A stretch of DNA of 64,000 nt from positions 620,001 through 684,000 of the forward strand of contig LODT01000022.1 in assembly GCA_001606155.1 (NCBI GenBank). Direction: 5' to 3'. The notes below the pieces were generated by a model. The model worked only from the letters and a program-made list of their open reading frames with translations, searched no databases and was not told where the DNA came from. The stretch comes from Tieghemostelium lacteum (lineage: Eukaryota > Evosea > Eumycetozoa > Dictyosteliales > Raperosteliaceae). Both the position numbers and the translations under genes were made by a program. This document shows, piece by piece, positions 54,161 to 64,000 of this stretch. How positions within the stretch are numbered: the first letter of the stretch is position 1; every line of letters starts with the position of its first letter.

Positions 54161-55693
54161 TTAAATTGCCCAGTAAAAGGTAGTTAACCCCATGGGTAGA
54201 TTATAATTTAAATATTTATTTTGTAATCCTACATTCATTTGTAGAGATACAGTGGTATTACAAGCATTTAGTACTACTAGATGATTGGTGTTATCTCCTT
54301 GATTTTGGAATGCTATTGAACTTATACAAGTTTGGAGATACTCTGCATTGGGGTTTGGAAAATATTGAGTACTTTGCACTCTGTATGAAGGATCAGACAA
54401 AAATTTACTGTAATGTGCAGTACCATAATATTCAACATTAAATTGAACGGATTGGTAATTGGTGTTATTCACAGTTATAAATCCTCTACAATCCAAGCAT
54501 CCATGATTTGTTGGACCATCTTCTAAATCCAATGCAAAATTCCAAAGAAGTACAGAAGATGACCAATTTTCAATGGATCCTATATAGAGATTCTGTGATT
54601 GCCATATAAGATTCTCACCAAACTCAGGTGACCATGCACCACTACTACACTCAGTCATGTGAATTTCCTTGTCAGGGAACTGATCATGAACTAGTGATTG
54701 ATTGGTAACATCACCAGCATAACAATGAAATGCAGAAGCACCTACATATTCATAAGCATCTGGATCCTGTAAAATATCCATTGGATATTCAGGAGCATTC
54801 CAATTGTGATCATATATAAATATCTGAGTATTCAATCCTGATTTCTCTAATTTTGGACCCAATAATTTCACCAATTGACTCTCAACACTTGAGTTTACAT
54901 ACATTCCAGGATATGTCATTGGCTGGAACAGTGGTTCATTCTGAAGTGTAATAGCATAAATTTCAATATTCTCATGATAATAATACAATTCTAAAAACTT
55001 TACAAAAAAGTCAGTGTAAACATCATACTATAGTTAAAAGAATTAAATATTAGTAATTATGTATAAAACTATGAAATTTAAAGTTTGTATATACATTACC
55101 ATTGAAGGTAAGAGTTCACCATAATCCAATGAATCGGAGGATTTCATCCATGATGGAGCAGACCATGGTGAATAGATTAATTTGATGGCTGGATTGATTT
55201 CAAGAATAAGGTTTAATATGGGAATGGTATATTGTTGGTCAATGGCAATTGAGAGGTTGGTTAGAGCGGTGTCATTGGGAATATCATCATAGGTGTAATT
55301 TGATAATGAGAAATCACATGCACTGGCAGGTACTCTGATCATTGTTATACCAATACCTTGATCTTGACTAAACAGTTTATTTAGTATCTCAGTTCCATAT
55401 TCTTTATTTTGTTCAAGTAATTGAGTGAATAGATAGGCTGATGACTGTGTAAGTGCACCACCATATCCATATACTCTCTGATAGGCTGTGTCATTATTCA
55501 CTGAAATAACTACATCAATATCAGAAGGATTATCTTCTTGACTTGAACTATCTAACCACTTAAACATAGCTGGTTCCTGTTCTTCGAATAACACTGTTCC
55601 ATCTACTGTAGTTACCCAAACATTAGCAAAACCAAATTCCTGTGCTACTACACAATTAATTATAACTACTAAAATCAAAATTAATAATTTCAT
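54161..55693 (-). CDS. gba: Lysosomal glucosylceramidase (glucocerebrosidase, GH30)
   Basis: Exons 55693-55100 and 55027-54161 (72-bp intron GTAATG..CTATAG) encode 486 residues. The junction reads GELLPSMYDVYTDFFVKF. A signal peptide begins at MKLLILILVVIINCVVAQ; the start at ATG 55693 is preferred because the longer frame opens with GTG. GH30 markers: YGGALTQSSAYLF near the N terminus, YSPWSAPSWMKSS, the acid/base E229 in LQNEP, and the nucleophile E324 in MTECSSGAW. Length and motif order match human GBA1, and both catalytic glutamates are present. It hydrolyses glucosylceramide in lysosomes. Several N-glycosylation sites occur. Confidence 0.94.
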
Positions 55694-55949
55694 TCTAAAG
55701 ATTAGATGATCAAACACAATTTCATTATGTTTACAAAAATCTTCAAAAAAAAAATAATATCTAAAAGTCCTAAAACCTTTAATAAATTAAATATTGATAT
55801 TAAATATGAGAGAAAAATAGAGAATAAAATTATAAAAAAACTACGGACCTTTTTAGGATGTTGTCCGAGTTAATTTTTTTATTATATTTTAATATTTATT
55901 TTAAATTATTCTTTAATTATAATTTCTTAGTCAATAGTTATACAAAATA

Positions 55950-56897
55950 ATGCCTCTATCTCTATCAACAACAGATTTAATTTATATTATTTGTATAATT
56001 TCAATCTTAGGATTATATTATTTAGTTATTTATAATAAATATAAATCAGATAATATATATAAAGAAAAAATAAATAATTTAAATAATACAATTAAAGAGA
56101 ATGAAAGAGATTTTAGAAATTATATAGAGAAAGTGGAGAACCATCACTATAAATTCTGGTTGAATCACAAAGGTGATTATTTAGATTTCTTAGCTGTAAT
56201 TGGTGATCTGGAAGATCAATTGAAGGCTGCAGAGAGTGAAAAGATACTCTACAAGAAGGCAGCATCATATGTAAAGAGTAAATCAGAGACTATTATTTCT
56301 GGTTTGGTTTCAAGTGTCAGTGCACTTGAAAATGAAAAGATGGTTCTTTCCAATAACATTAAAGTAGCTAAAGAAACAATTGAAGATAAAGATTCTGAAT
56401 TGGTTTTAATGGCTGCTGAAAAGAATCTATTTTTTGATATGGCCACTGCTGAATTGGAGTACTCTGCCAAGAAGAATAAAAAGCTTTCTAAGGAACTAGA
56501 GACTTCCAAGATCCAAATTACTGAAGCTAATAACCAGTGTGGCAAATTGATGAGAGACTGTGAATCCAAGGCTAAGGTCCATGAAGAAGCTATGGGTTCC
56601 AATGATGATCTGATTCATCAGTTGTCTGAGAAGTACTCTAAAGCTGTCATGGTATTTCAAGATGACTTGGATCTGGAGAGAGCCGATTACCAATGGAATC
56701 TAGATTGCTTAAAGAAACAATTTTCCAATGGTCTGGCTCAAGTCGAACTAAGCTATGAAGGAAGAGTTGGTTTACTGGAGAAATCACTTGAAGAGTCCCA
56801 AGAATCCATTTCCAGAATGAATCTCTTCGAGTGTAGTTGGTTGGCTATCATGGTTCTGGTATCAGTACCAATGATGTATTTGAATTGGCCATTTTAA
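55950..56897 (+). CDS. Coiled-coil protein with membrane segments at both ends
   Basis: A 315-residue intronless protein beginning MPLSLSTTDLIYIICIISILGLYYLVIY, an N-terminal membrane anchor. A continuous coiled coil spans ~35-285 (heptads such as IGDLEDQLKAAESEKILYKK and LGLLEKSLEESQESISRMN-like end). It ends with a second hydrophobic helix, WLAIMVLVSVPMMYLNWPF, at the very C terminus. The first four residues, the anchor-plus-coil plan and richer CTG/AAG codon use match the gene at 47181, suggesting a family. It could be a tether between membranes. No known family is recognised. Confidence 0.72.
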   Translation: MPLSLSTTDLIYIICIISILGLYYLVIYNKYKSDNIYKEKINNLNNTIKENERDFRNYIEKVENHHYKFWLNHKGDYLDFLAVIGDLEDQLKAAESEKILYKKAASYVKSKSETIISGLVSSVSALENEKMVLSNNIKVAKETIEDKDSELVLMAAEKNLFFDMATAELEYSAKKNKKLSKELETSKIQITEANNQCGKLMRDCESKAKVHEEAMGSNDDLIHQLSEKYSKAVMVFQDDLDLERADYQWNLDCLKKQFSNGLAQVELSYEGRVGLLEKSLEESQESISRMNLFECSWLAIMVLVSVPMMYLNWPF

Positions 56898-57460
56898 ATC
56901 AATAGATGGTAATTTAATTCAAACAATAGTAATCATATATCAAAGAGTAACAGGTGATTAGATGATCTGTGGCCATATTTTGGTTTGGTTCGATCAATAG
57001 TCAAGATAGTCTTATTCAAATTCATATAGTTCAGTCCCTCAGTTTGTTTGGGTGAATCTATGAATGACTGGTTCAATCTTGTCCATCACTGTTAAATTGA
57101 TTAAAATTACTATTTCAATTCATTCCTTCTCTCCTCGCATTGTCTTTTATAAATCTAATATAAATAAACATTAAAACTTTTTAATATTCAACTTTTGATT
57201 TCAATTTTCGTCTTTTTTTTTAAATATTCTTTGGTATTTATCAATCATGATATTATTGTCTTTGTATTGTTTAGGTATTTTAAAACGATAAAAAAGAATA
57301 TTGAAAGAATTGTTTTTATTAGATATTTTAATAATTTTTGTGGTTGTTGCCATCAAATGATTTACAATTCTTTGTGAAGGGTCAACTATCCGAAAGAATA
57401 AAATATTTTTAAAAATAGTTTGATTGTTAATCTTAATCATTAGTGACAATCACTATTTAA
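56898..57460. other. Intergenic region before the beta-helix membrane protein gene
   Basis: 563 bp. The left part (56940-57130) is less AT-rich than usual, with TGGTTTGGTTCGATC and CAGTTTGTTTGGGTG, but forms no open frame and no tRNA cloverleaf that I can fold by eye. The right part is AT-rich. Short open frames on both strands at 57195-57449 overlap each other and look random. Confidence 0.35.
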
Positions 57461-60400
57461 ATGGTACACTATTGTAAATTTTATTTGTTAATATTATTCT
57501 GTTTATATATATTAGGTTTAATAGTATCACAACCTGGACCGCAAGTTGGATACATTTACCAACATCAAATTCCATATGGTATATGGGAAAACCCATTAAG
57601 TTGGTCTCCACAAATTGTACCTGGACCTACTGATAGTGTCTACTTTGAGAATTTAGGAGACTATTGTATTGCTATAGATAATGTACTAGTTGGTACTATT
57701 GATTTGGGTACTACAACAACTCCTAATATATCCTTAGAACTCAGAGCTAGTTTAGTTGCACAGGAAGTTAGAATCTTAGCTACAGGTACTCTTATATTAA
57801 ATTCCAGTGATCCTTCATCAGTAGTTTCAATATCAAATACAGGTGCTTTCTATGTATTTGGAATTGCTGAAGTTTATACAATATTAAATATTACTACTGG
57901 CTATGCGGTAGGAATTGGGGGTTTATTAGAAACTAAACCAGGTATGTGATAGCCATACAATCAAAGTTTTCTATTGTCAGAGATATTAATAACTCTATAC
58001 AAAGGTTCAACTTTAAATATAAATCCACCTACACTTTTAAGCAATACTGGATATTTAAGTATAAATGGTGGATCAACTCATATTCATGGTGTACAATGTA
58101 ATGGATCTATTTTTATTCAAAATAGTAATTCTATAATGGATAGAATTAGTCCACTAGTAGGTACATTAGATATTTTAATGAATCTAAATGGTACTTTAGC
58201 ATTATATAATTCCGTTGTTAATACCACTGCTAATTATATGGTATTTTATGTAGGTATATCTTGATTCACAAAATAATTGATAAATATATACTCACATTCT
58301 ATAAACAGTACCTATCAGGAATGGTACTTACTGGAGGATCCACACTAAACTACCAATTTCCAGAATTTGTAAGAAATGTAACTTTTGGGAAATTAATGTT
58401 TGATGACTCCTCAGCAGCATACATTGAGAATTCTGTAATTAATTTAAAAGGTGTCAAAATCAATTTATGGTGGAAATCATTATTCTTTTTAAATTCCAGT
58501 ACATTACACACTGATTACTCTATATTAATTTATGAAAACTCTGAATTTGATATGGTTAGTGGTTCACAATTAATAGTAACTGAATACTTAGTAATTGCAG
58601 TATGTATGCACTCTAAATCTTTATGATAGAATGCATGGCTTCATATTAATAATAATATTTTTAAAGGATACTGCAAAATTAATATCATACGATTCATCAA
58701 TTAAGGTTATTGATGGGTCATTTGGAATGTATGGGGATTCAAAGATTCAATTAATAGGTTCAAATTTAACGATTCAGGTTGATAACCCAGATGTTGGTTC
58801 AGTTATAGGTGTGTTGGGATCTTCCAGAGTCTATGTCTATCAGAAAAGTTATTTGAATTTAGATTCAATATTTTTGATAACTGGACAATCTATGGTGATT
58901 GCTAGTAATGAATCTATAGTAACGGTTAAAAAAGAGTTATTGATTGCTGAAGGTTCTAGGGTATTGATTGAAGATGGTGCAACAGTTTCTATAGATGCAT
59001 CAGTTGGTGTTACAGGTCTAGCTAGTTTACATACTGATAAAGCGAATGTTCTGATTAATAATCATCTAGTAGTTGAAGAACAGGCTGATTTCTGGTTCAT
59101 TGATTCCAATGTAACAGTGTCACAATCATTCTTACACTCAGCCCAAAACTACACTAGTGTCATTACAAGATCAAAATTCTCAGTTGATGGAAGCTTTGCA
59201 AGTTTAGGATTTCTTGAAGTTGTAGACTCTGAGATTATCGTAATTGACAATTTCACAACTACTTCAAATTTGAAATGTAATACTAGTAAGACTTTCATTG
59301 AGTCTGGAAATTTGTTTATTTTTGGTTATTTTGAGAGTCACAATTCAAATTTCACAGCTACCAATGGATATTTACAAGTATCACCATTTGCAGTATTCAA
59401 ATGTTACAGTTGTCAAATTGATATTAAAGCAGGTGGGTTTACACAAGGGCCATTTTCAGATGTTACCATTGTAAATTCTACATTTATCAATAGGGGTGGA
59501 ACTGTGGAGTCTAGTAGTCCACTTAAACTCACACAATCTGGAATTACAAACAAAGGAAATTTCATTTTGAAGTCTGATATCTCAACTGATGACAATTCTG
59601 GTTCCTTCTTAGTAGAGAATCAAGGTGATTTTATTATCAATGGTGACAATTCATCAACTATAAATTTGAAATTTAATAATAATGGTGGAAATCTAAATAT
59701 TAATCAAAATAGTAATTTTGAAGAATTGCAACAAGAGAAGGGCACCATTTTATTGAATAATTTTACATTGGCATCTGGACAAGTTATTAAAGTGAATGGA
59801 GGATATTTGAAAGGAAATGGTCAAATCAATGGTCAGCTTATAAATAATGGTAATCTTGGTGATTCTGAGAATGTAAATATCATTATTATCAATGGAAATT
59901 TAACACAATCAGAGAGCAGTTCTACAATTGCCTATGTAACTGATTCTGAAAATTCACATTTTAATATCTCTGAAAATGTATCATTGAATGGTACTTTGAA
60001 AATCAGAATTGAAGATACCATTTCAGACGCCAACCAAACTAAACAAATTATTACTACACAGTCATCTAATAATACTCAATTTAAAAAAATTCAAGTAGTT
60101 TATTATAACAAGGAGACTAAAACTGAATATCCACCTTGTAAACCTATAGAAACTGAACAAACTGAGAAAGGACTTGCTGTTTTGTTAAAAAGTGGAAATC
60201 AACCAAACCAGAATTGTGATGATGGTCAATCAGAGTCAAAGAAATCAATTACAATTCCATTAACTGTTGGGTTGGTTGTAGGAGTTGTTGGAGCTTCTAT
60301 TTTGGTAGCCTCTATATTTATTCTAAAAAATAGAATTGGTCCAAGATTATTTGTTAGATCGATTGGTGAGAAGTTAAAAAGAATAACAACTAAACATTAA
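57461..60400 (+). CDS. Type I membrane protein with a beta-helix-like ectodomain, four exons
   Basis: Four open frames form one gene: exons 57461-57941, 57981-58249, 58309-58599 and 58667-60400 (introns 39, 59 and 67 bp), all in phase, 924 residues. A signal peptide spans ~1-24 (FYLLILFCLYILGLIVS). The next ~80 residues include GIWENPLSWSPQIVPGPTDSVYFEN, which resembles the start of G8-type or related extracellular domains. The long middle part has irregular beta-strand repeats (SKIQLIGSNLTIQ, LLIAEGSRVLIEDGATVSI, NSTFINRGGTVESSSPLKL), consistent with a beta-helix. The end is a helix, PLTVGLVVGVVGASILVASI, and a short basic tail (IGEKLKRITTKH). Many N-glycosylation sites are present. It is likely cell-surface; role unknown. 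The 39-bp first intron is unusually short, but donor, acceptor and phase agree. Confidence 0.8.
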
Positions 60401-60593
60401 TTATATTATTCACTTTTTTTTTTGTACTTTTAAAACCATTCTCAGAATTCCTGACTTTTTTGGTGATATCTAAGTTATTTTGTATTAATTTTTTTTTTTT
60501 AATTTTTCTAACTTTTAATTAACGGCAATTTTGCTTTGATTACTGGAGTCTAATTGATATTGGAAACCATTCTTTGGATTTTAGACAAGAAAA

Positions 60594-62468
60594 ATGATAA
60601 ATAGTGTTACAAATTGGTTAAGTTGTGGAACTGGAGCTGTTGATAATTGGTTTTTTGGAGAAGGTGAAGATGAAGATGAATCCTCTAGTTCAAATGAATC
60701 CGATGACAGTTTAGATTATGAAGATTACAGTTCAGAGGAAGAGGAAGATGATAACGATAATGACACAGACGGTGAAAAGAAAGATCAGATTAAATTGAGA
60801 AAAAACAGTAAAAAGAAATCTAGTATTGGACAACAACAGATACAGGAGCAGACTGACCAAGGTATAGTCTATTCATGGGGATACAATTACCATGGACAAT
60901 GTGGAAATACTAAAAATCAGTCTGTGAGATTACCAACTTTGATAAGGTTCCCTGGAGATGGCACTACAGTTATTAAAAGTATAAGTTGTGGTGAATCTCA
61001 TACATTGGCACTAAGTGAACAGTATCAGGTTTTCAGTTGGGGTTGTAATAAGTGGGGTCAGTTAGGTCACAATGATAAAGAGAATAGAAGTCAACCTAAA
61101 TTATTGGAAATTCAAACTACTGCTATAATCAAAGATGTAAATTGTGGAAGTCAACATTCATTTTTGTTGACACAATTTGGAGAAGTATTTTCATTTGGAT
61201 GTGGTACACATGGAAGATTGGGACATGGCGATGAGTTACCTAGATACACTCCAACCCCAATTCCAAGTCTATTAGGAAAGCAGATTGCACAGTTGAGTGG
61301 TGGTTTAATGCATTCAGCAGCTGTTGATAACCAAGGTAGAGTCTATACATGGGGATGGAATAAATATGGTCAATTAGGGAATGGAACATTAAAGAAACAA
61401 ATGACACCTGGGAAGGTTAAAGACCTTGCTCAGTGGCATATCAGTAAAGTCAGTTCAGGAAGAAATCATACAATTGCTTTGACATCCAGCGGTGAGATGT
61501 TGGCATTTGGATTTAATGCCTGTGGTCAATTAGGTATTGGAAGTCACACCAACTCAAGAGTTCCTACAAAGATTGTGTTACATGATAAAGTCATTGATAT
61601 CTCATGTGGTTACTATCATTCATTATGTCTAACTGAGAATGGGGAAGCTTATTCTTGGGGATACATGAGTGATGGTGCATTGGGATTAGGTGAAGTCTAT
61701 GGACATCAACATAGACCACAGTTGATACCGTTAATCCATATCAGACATTCCTATACCAATAGCAACGATCTCTTTGACGAAGTCTATGGATCTGATAATC
61801 CAGAGACCTCAAATAAAGATATCGAATCCGAATCAGTAGATGATCTACTGAGAAAACTTAATCTATCGAATGCCAATGAAAACCCCAACCCAACCGTTGT
61901 AAACAGACATGATCATACCAATAGTAACAACATTAAAACTACATTTAATCAAGATAAATTCAATGTAGGTGATACTGTAGATCAAATAACTGCAGGTGGT
62001 TGGCAATCTGGTATCATTACCAGCTCTGGTAAACTTTATCTCTTTGGATTTGGAGATAATTATAGATTAGGTAATAATTCAGAAGATGATCAAGATTTAC
62101 CAGTTCTCATTAATGGTGAGAAATGGGGTTTAGAAAAAATTGTAAATCTAGAAAATAGAGAATATGAAATTAGTAGTAATAATAATAATAATAGTAATAA
62201 TAATAGTAATAGTAATAATAGTATGGATGAATATGAGTTCAATCAAATTTTACAAGAACATCAAAAGTATCAAAAGAAATTATCAATAAAAAATAAATTA
62301 TTTGAAAATATAGGTCAAAGCTCAAAACAAAAACAGCAACAACAACAGGTACAAAATAGTCCAACTTTGGAAAGTAATAAAGTAAAAGTATACTCAAGAG
62401 CTGTACGTTTGTCATTGGGATCTGCACATACCATAGCGATAATTAATAATAAATTATTAAGAAAATAA
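60594..62468 (+). CDS. RCC1-repeat protein
   Basis: A 624-residue intronless protein. An acidic Ser/Asp/Glu-rich N terminus (~20-70) is followed by a basic KKKSS patch. RCC1 repeats start near residue 92: VYSWGYNYHGQCGN, VFSWGCNKWGQLGHND, VFSFGCGTHGRLGHGD, VYTWGWNKYGQLGNG, MLAFGFNACGQLGIGS, AYSWGYMSDGALGLGE, then after an Asn-rich insertion (~390-455) LYLFGFGDNYRLGNNS. A last strand, RLSLGSAHTIAIINN, closes the propeller after another Asn/Gln-rich insertion. Seven blades are accounted for. Such proteins may act as Ran- or other GTPase-exchange factors or as scaffolds. Nothing here shows which, and no nuclear localisation signal beyond the short basic patch is obvious. Confidence 0.88.
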   Translation: MINSVTNWLSCGTGAVDNWFFGEGEDEDESSSSNESDDSLDYEDYSSEEEEDDNDNDTDGEKKDQIKLRKNSKKKSSIGQQQIQEQTDQGIVYSWGYNYHGQCGNTKNQSVRLPTLIRFPGDGTTVIKSISCGESHTLALSEQYQVFSWGCNKWGQLGHNDKENRSQPKLLEIQTTAIIKDVNCGSQHSFLLTQFGEVFSFGCGTHGRLGHGDELPRYTPTPIPSLLGKQIAQLSGGLMHSAAVDNQGRVYTWGWNKYGQLGNGTLKKQMTPGKVKDLAQWHISKVSSGRNHTIALTSSGEMLAFGFNACGQLGIGSHTNSRVPTKIVLHDKVIDISCGYYHSLCLTENGEAYSWGYMSDGALGLGEVYGHQHRPQLIPLIHIRHSYTNSNDLFDEVYGSDNPETSNKDIESESVDDLLRKLNLSNANENPNPTVVNRHDHTNSNNIKTTFNQDKFNVGDTVDQITAGGWQSGIITSSGKLYLFGFGDNYRLGNNSEDDQDLPVLINGEKWGLEKIVNLENREYEISSNNNNNSNNNSNSNNSMDEYEFNQILQEHQKYQKKLSIKNKLFENIGQSSKQKQQQQQVQNSPTLESNKVKVYSRAVRLSLGSAHTIAIINNKLLRK

Positions 62469-62531
62469 GAAATCTATTATGGATTTTAATATTTATATAA
62501 ATGCTATATTATTCCTTAGAGAAAACTAGTT

Positions 62532-63432
62532 CTAGAAATATTTTTGAAACGTTTTATAAAGATAAGAGACAATACCTTGATTTTCCGTATCCTCTATACG
62601 GTATTGTAATTCATGAACTCTTGAAACTTCTAAATTTTCTTGTAATTTATCAATTTCATTTTGATTATTATTTTGAATAACTGAATATATGCTATTTTTG
62701 ATTTCGGGCTATTATGATAATGCAATTAGTAAAATAATAAAGTAATAAAAATTTCAGATAATTTACCTCATTGTTAAAATTAATTCTATTTATATATATA
62801 CTATTTATGTTCTCATTATCTTCATCTTCAATGGAATTGTAAATAGTTGTAAATGTATTTATGTCAATTTTAGAAGTATCCAAAGTAGTTGGGCAATTGT
62901 TGAAAACAGCTTTAAAAAGTAAATCTATATCTATTTACGTAAAATTTAATATTAGATCATTGTTAAAATCAAATCAAATCAAAAATACACACATTCATCA
63001 TCTATATAAATCTTCAGGTCTTCTCTTGTTATAAAACCCTTAGCAGTTTTATCAATGGATTTAAAATAAAAACTAACTGAGGAGTTATCATCATTAGAAG
63101 ATACTGTTCTAGACTGATATTTTTATATATTTAAATTTAAATATATGTGTGAGTGTTATTTTGGTGTTAGTATGTGTGTTAGCTAGAGTTTATTTAGATT
63201 AAATAATTGTATAACCAAATGAAAGGTGAATGGTGATAAAATAGTTTTTGCATTGGGGTGAAGTGTTGATGTGTGCTATTGAGTTGGGGGTGAATGTGTA
63301 TACATTTCAGGGGTGTAATTGTTAAACATTAATTATAGAATCCCAATTATTTTTTAGAGTTTGAAATGTTTGTTCAATACAAACCTTTTTAATAGGGGTA
63401 ACCCCTATATCCCTTTTAGTATTTCTTTTCAT
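62532..63432 (-). CDS. EF-hand-like small protein of unknown function, four short exons
   Basis: Pieced together from short frames: exons 63432-63328 (tentative), 63113-62993, 62930-62767 and 62708-62532. The last three join in phase through GTGTGT..AAATAG and GTAAAT..AATAG introns of 62 and 58 bp. The full reading is 188 residues. Exon 2 holds FKSIDKTAKGFITREDLKIY, an EF-hand whose loop has Lys at position 5, so calcium binding is doubtful. Exon 3 has DIDLLFKAVFNN and an acidic DEDNEN. Exon 4 is a coiled coil (NEIDKLQENLEVSRVHELQY) ending KTFQKYF. Exon 1 (MKRNTKRDIGVTPIKK...) uses an atypical GTTTAA donor and a 214-bp intron; an alternative donor lies at about 63384. I recognise no family. 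Confidence 0.55.
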
Positions 63433-63892
63433 TTTATTTACCCACACTTTGTGTTTACTGTTTTCTTTTTTTTTTTTATTTATTTAATGTGTTATTTGGT
63501 TGCAGATAAGGAATTTTCAATTTCAAATAAAGATCAATTTAATTTGATGAATTCTACAATATTCATCTAACCTTTTCCTCTTTATTCGTGTTTATGTATC
63601 CATATAATTGAAATAAAAAAAAAACAGTGTTTTCATAAATTAAATAAATTATATATATTTTATTTCTTATTATTTTTATTAGTATTAATAAAATAACAAA
63701 CTTTTTAATGGAAAATCAATTTAACACTAGTCTAAAGTAAAATTAAAAAAAAAAAGGTATGTTTCATGTATTAATTCAAACATTTTACATGTGTAAAACC
63801 AATCTATTTGATGATCAATACCTTAATGTAGTGGTTGTTTACAAAAAAAAGCCTTTTATTTTATTTTTTTTTTGTTCACAGAAAAAGTGGGG
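63433..63892. other. AT-rich region between the EF-hand-like gene and the right-edge exon
   Basis: About 460 bp of AT-rich DNA with poly-T and poly-A tracts. A TTGGTTGCAG at 63497-63506 could be a splice acceptor followed by 22 open codons on the plus strand, but no matching donor exon is convincing. Confidence 0.3.
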
Positions 63893-64000
63893 TTGCACAT
63901 CATACATAAATGGGAGAAATAAGAGTGCTTCAACTATTTGTTCAAATCCAAATAATGATACTTCTCATTTGGAAGTTAAAAAGAAAATATATGTTGATTT
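63893..64000 (+). CDS. Probable internal or first coding exon running off the right edge
   Basis: After a T-rich tract and TTCACAG at 63884-63891, an open frame reads KKWGCTSYINGRNKSAST.. to the window end. A GTATGT preceded by AAAAAG at about 63757 could be the donor of an intron spanning 63757-63891. The frame also stays open back to an ATG at about 63759, so an unspliced start cannot be excluded. The fragment is too short to name. Confidence 0.35.

Noticed and set aside
56980-57020. GGTTCGATC-like sequence suggesting a tRNA T-arm
   Set aside because: No matching acceptor stem, D-arm or anticodon arm could be drawn around it.
57195-57449. Overlapping 60- and 82-codon frames on both strands
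   Set aside because: AT-rich, mutually overlapping, no domain, no start context; likely random.
63361-63570. 69-codon plus-strand frame with a possible TTGGTTGCAG acceptor
   Set aside because: It overlaps the tentative first exon of the minus-strand EF-hand-like gene and is Phe/Ile/Tyr-rich AT noise with no partner exon.

Overview
This window is nuclear DNA of a dictyostelid social amoeba. Intergenic DNA is very AT-rich with long poly-T and poly-A tracts. Introns are short (about 50-215 bp), mostly with GTATGT- or GTAAGT-like donors. Proteins carry Asn, Gln and Ser runs. Several genes are ones known from Dictyostelium: a GbpC-type Roco protein, the homeobox/ankyrin protein Wariai, an EF-hand NADPH oxidase like NoxC, and a class C (Grl-type) receptor. 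I cannot name the species; coding regions are less Asn/Gln-rich than in D. discoideum. I see no CRISPR, no viral element, no transposon, and no tRNA or rRNA gene.

Layout. 1-10 kb: DDX3/Ded1 RNA helicase, an S28 serine carboxypeptidase, a small-molecule O-methyltransferase (three exons), a leucine-rich-repeat-like orphan, and Vps33. 10-18 kb: one giant GbpC-like gene. 18-27 kb: a DUSP plus ubiquitin-like protein lacking a protease domain, CLN3 (battenin), an RRM protein, a small membrane protein, a Wee1-like kinase and a helical orphan. 27-35 kb: a class C GPCR with a beta-helix ectodomain, S-adenosylmethionine synthetase, and Wariai. 35-44 kb: a cysteine-rich surface protein, NoxC, and a gelsolin-repeat protein. 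44-51 kb: complex I subunit NDUFA6, an SH3 protein with a probable homopolymer frameshift, a membrane-anchored coiled-coil protein, an RsmE-type rRNA methyltransferase, and a secreted Ser/Gly repeat protein. 51-64 kb: proteasome ATPase Rpt1, tyrosyl-tRNA synthetase, glucocerebrosidase, a second coiled-coil membrane protein, a second beta-helix membrane protein, an RCC1-repeat protein, a four-exon EF-hand-like gene, and a probable exon running off the right edge.

About a dozen genes are split by introns, and their full products were assembled here by reading donors, acceptors and phase by eye. Several open frames begin with TTG or GTG upstream of the real ATG, and those starts were corrected. 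Genes alternate strands with no operon logic. Shared themes are the endolysosome (Vps33, CLN3, glucocerebrosidase, S28 protease), signalling and chemotaxis (GbpC, class C GPCR, NoxC, gelsolin-like), development (Wariai, O-methyltransferase) and housekeeping.

No multi-gene novel system is evident. The most unusual single items are the beta-helix/class C GPCR fusion, the pair of MPLS-starting coiled-coil membrane proteins with unusual codon use, and the protease-less DUSP protein.
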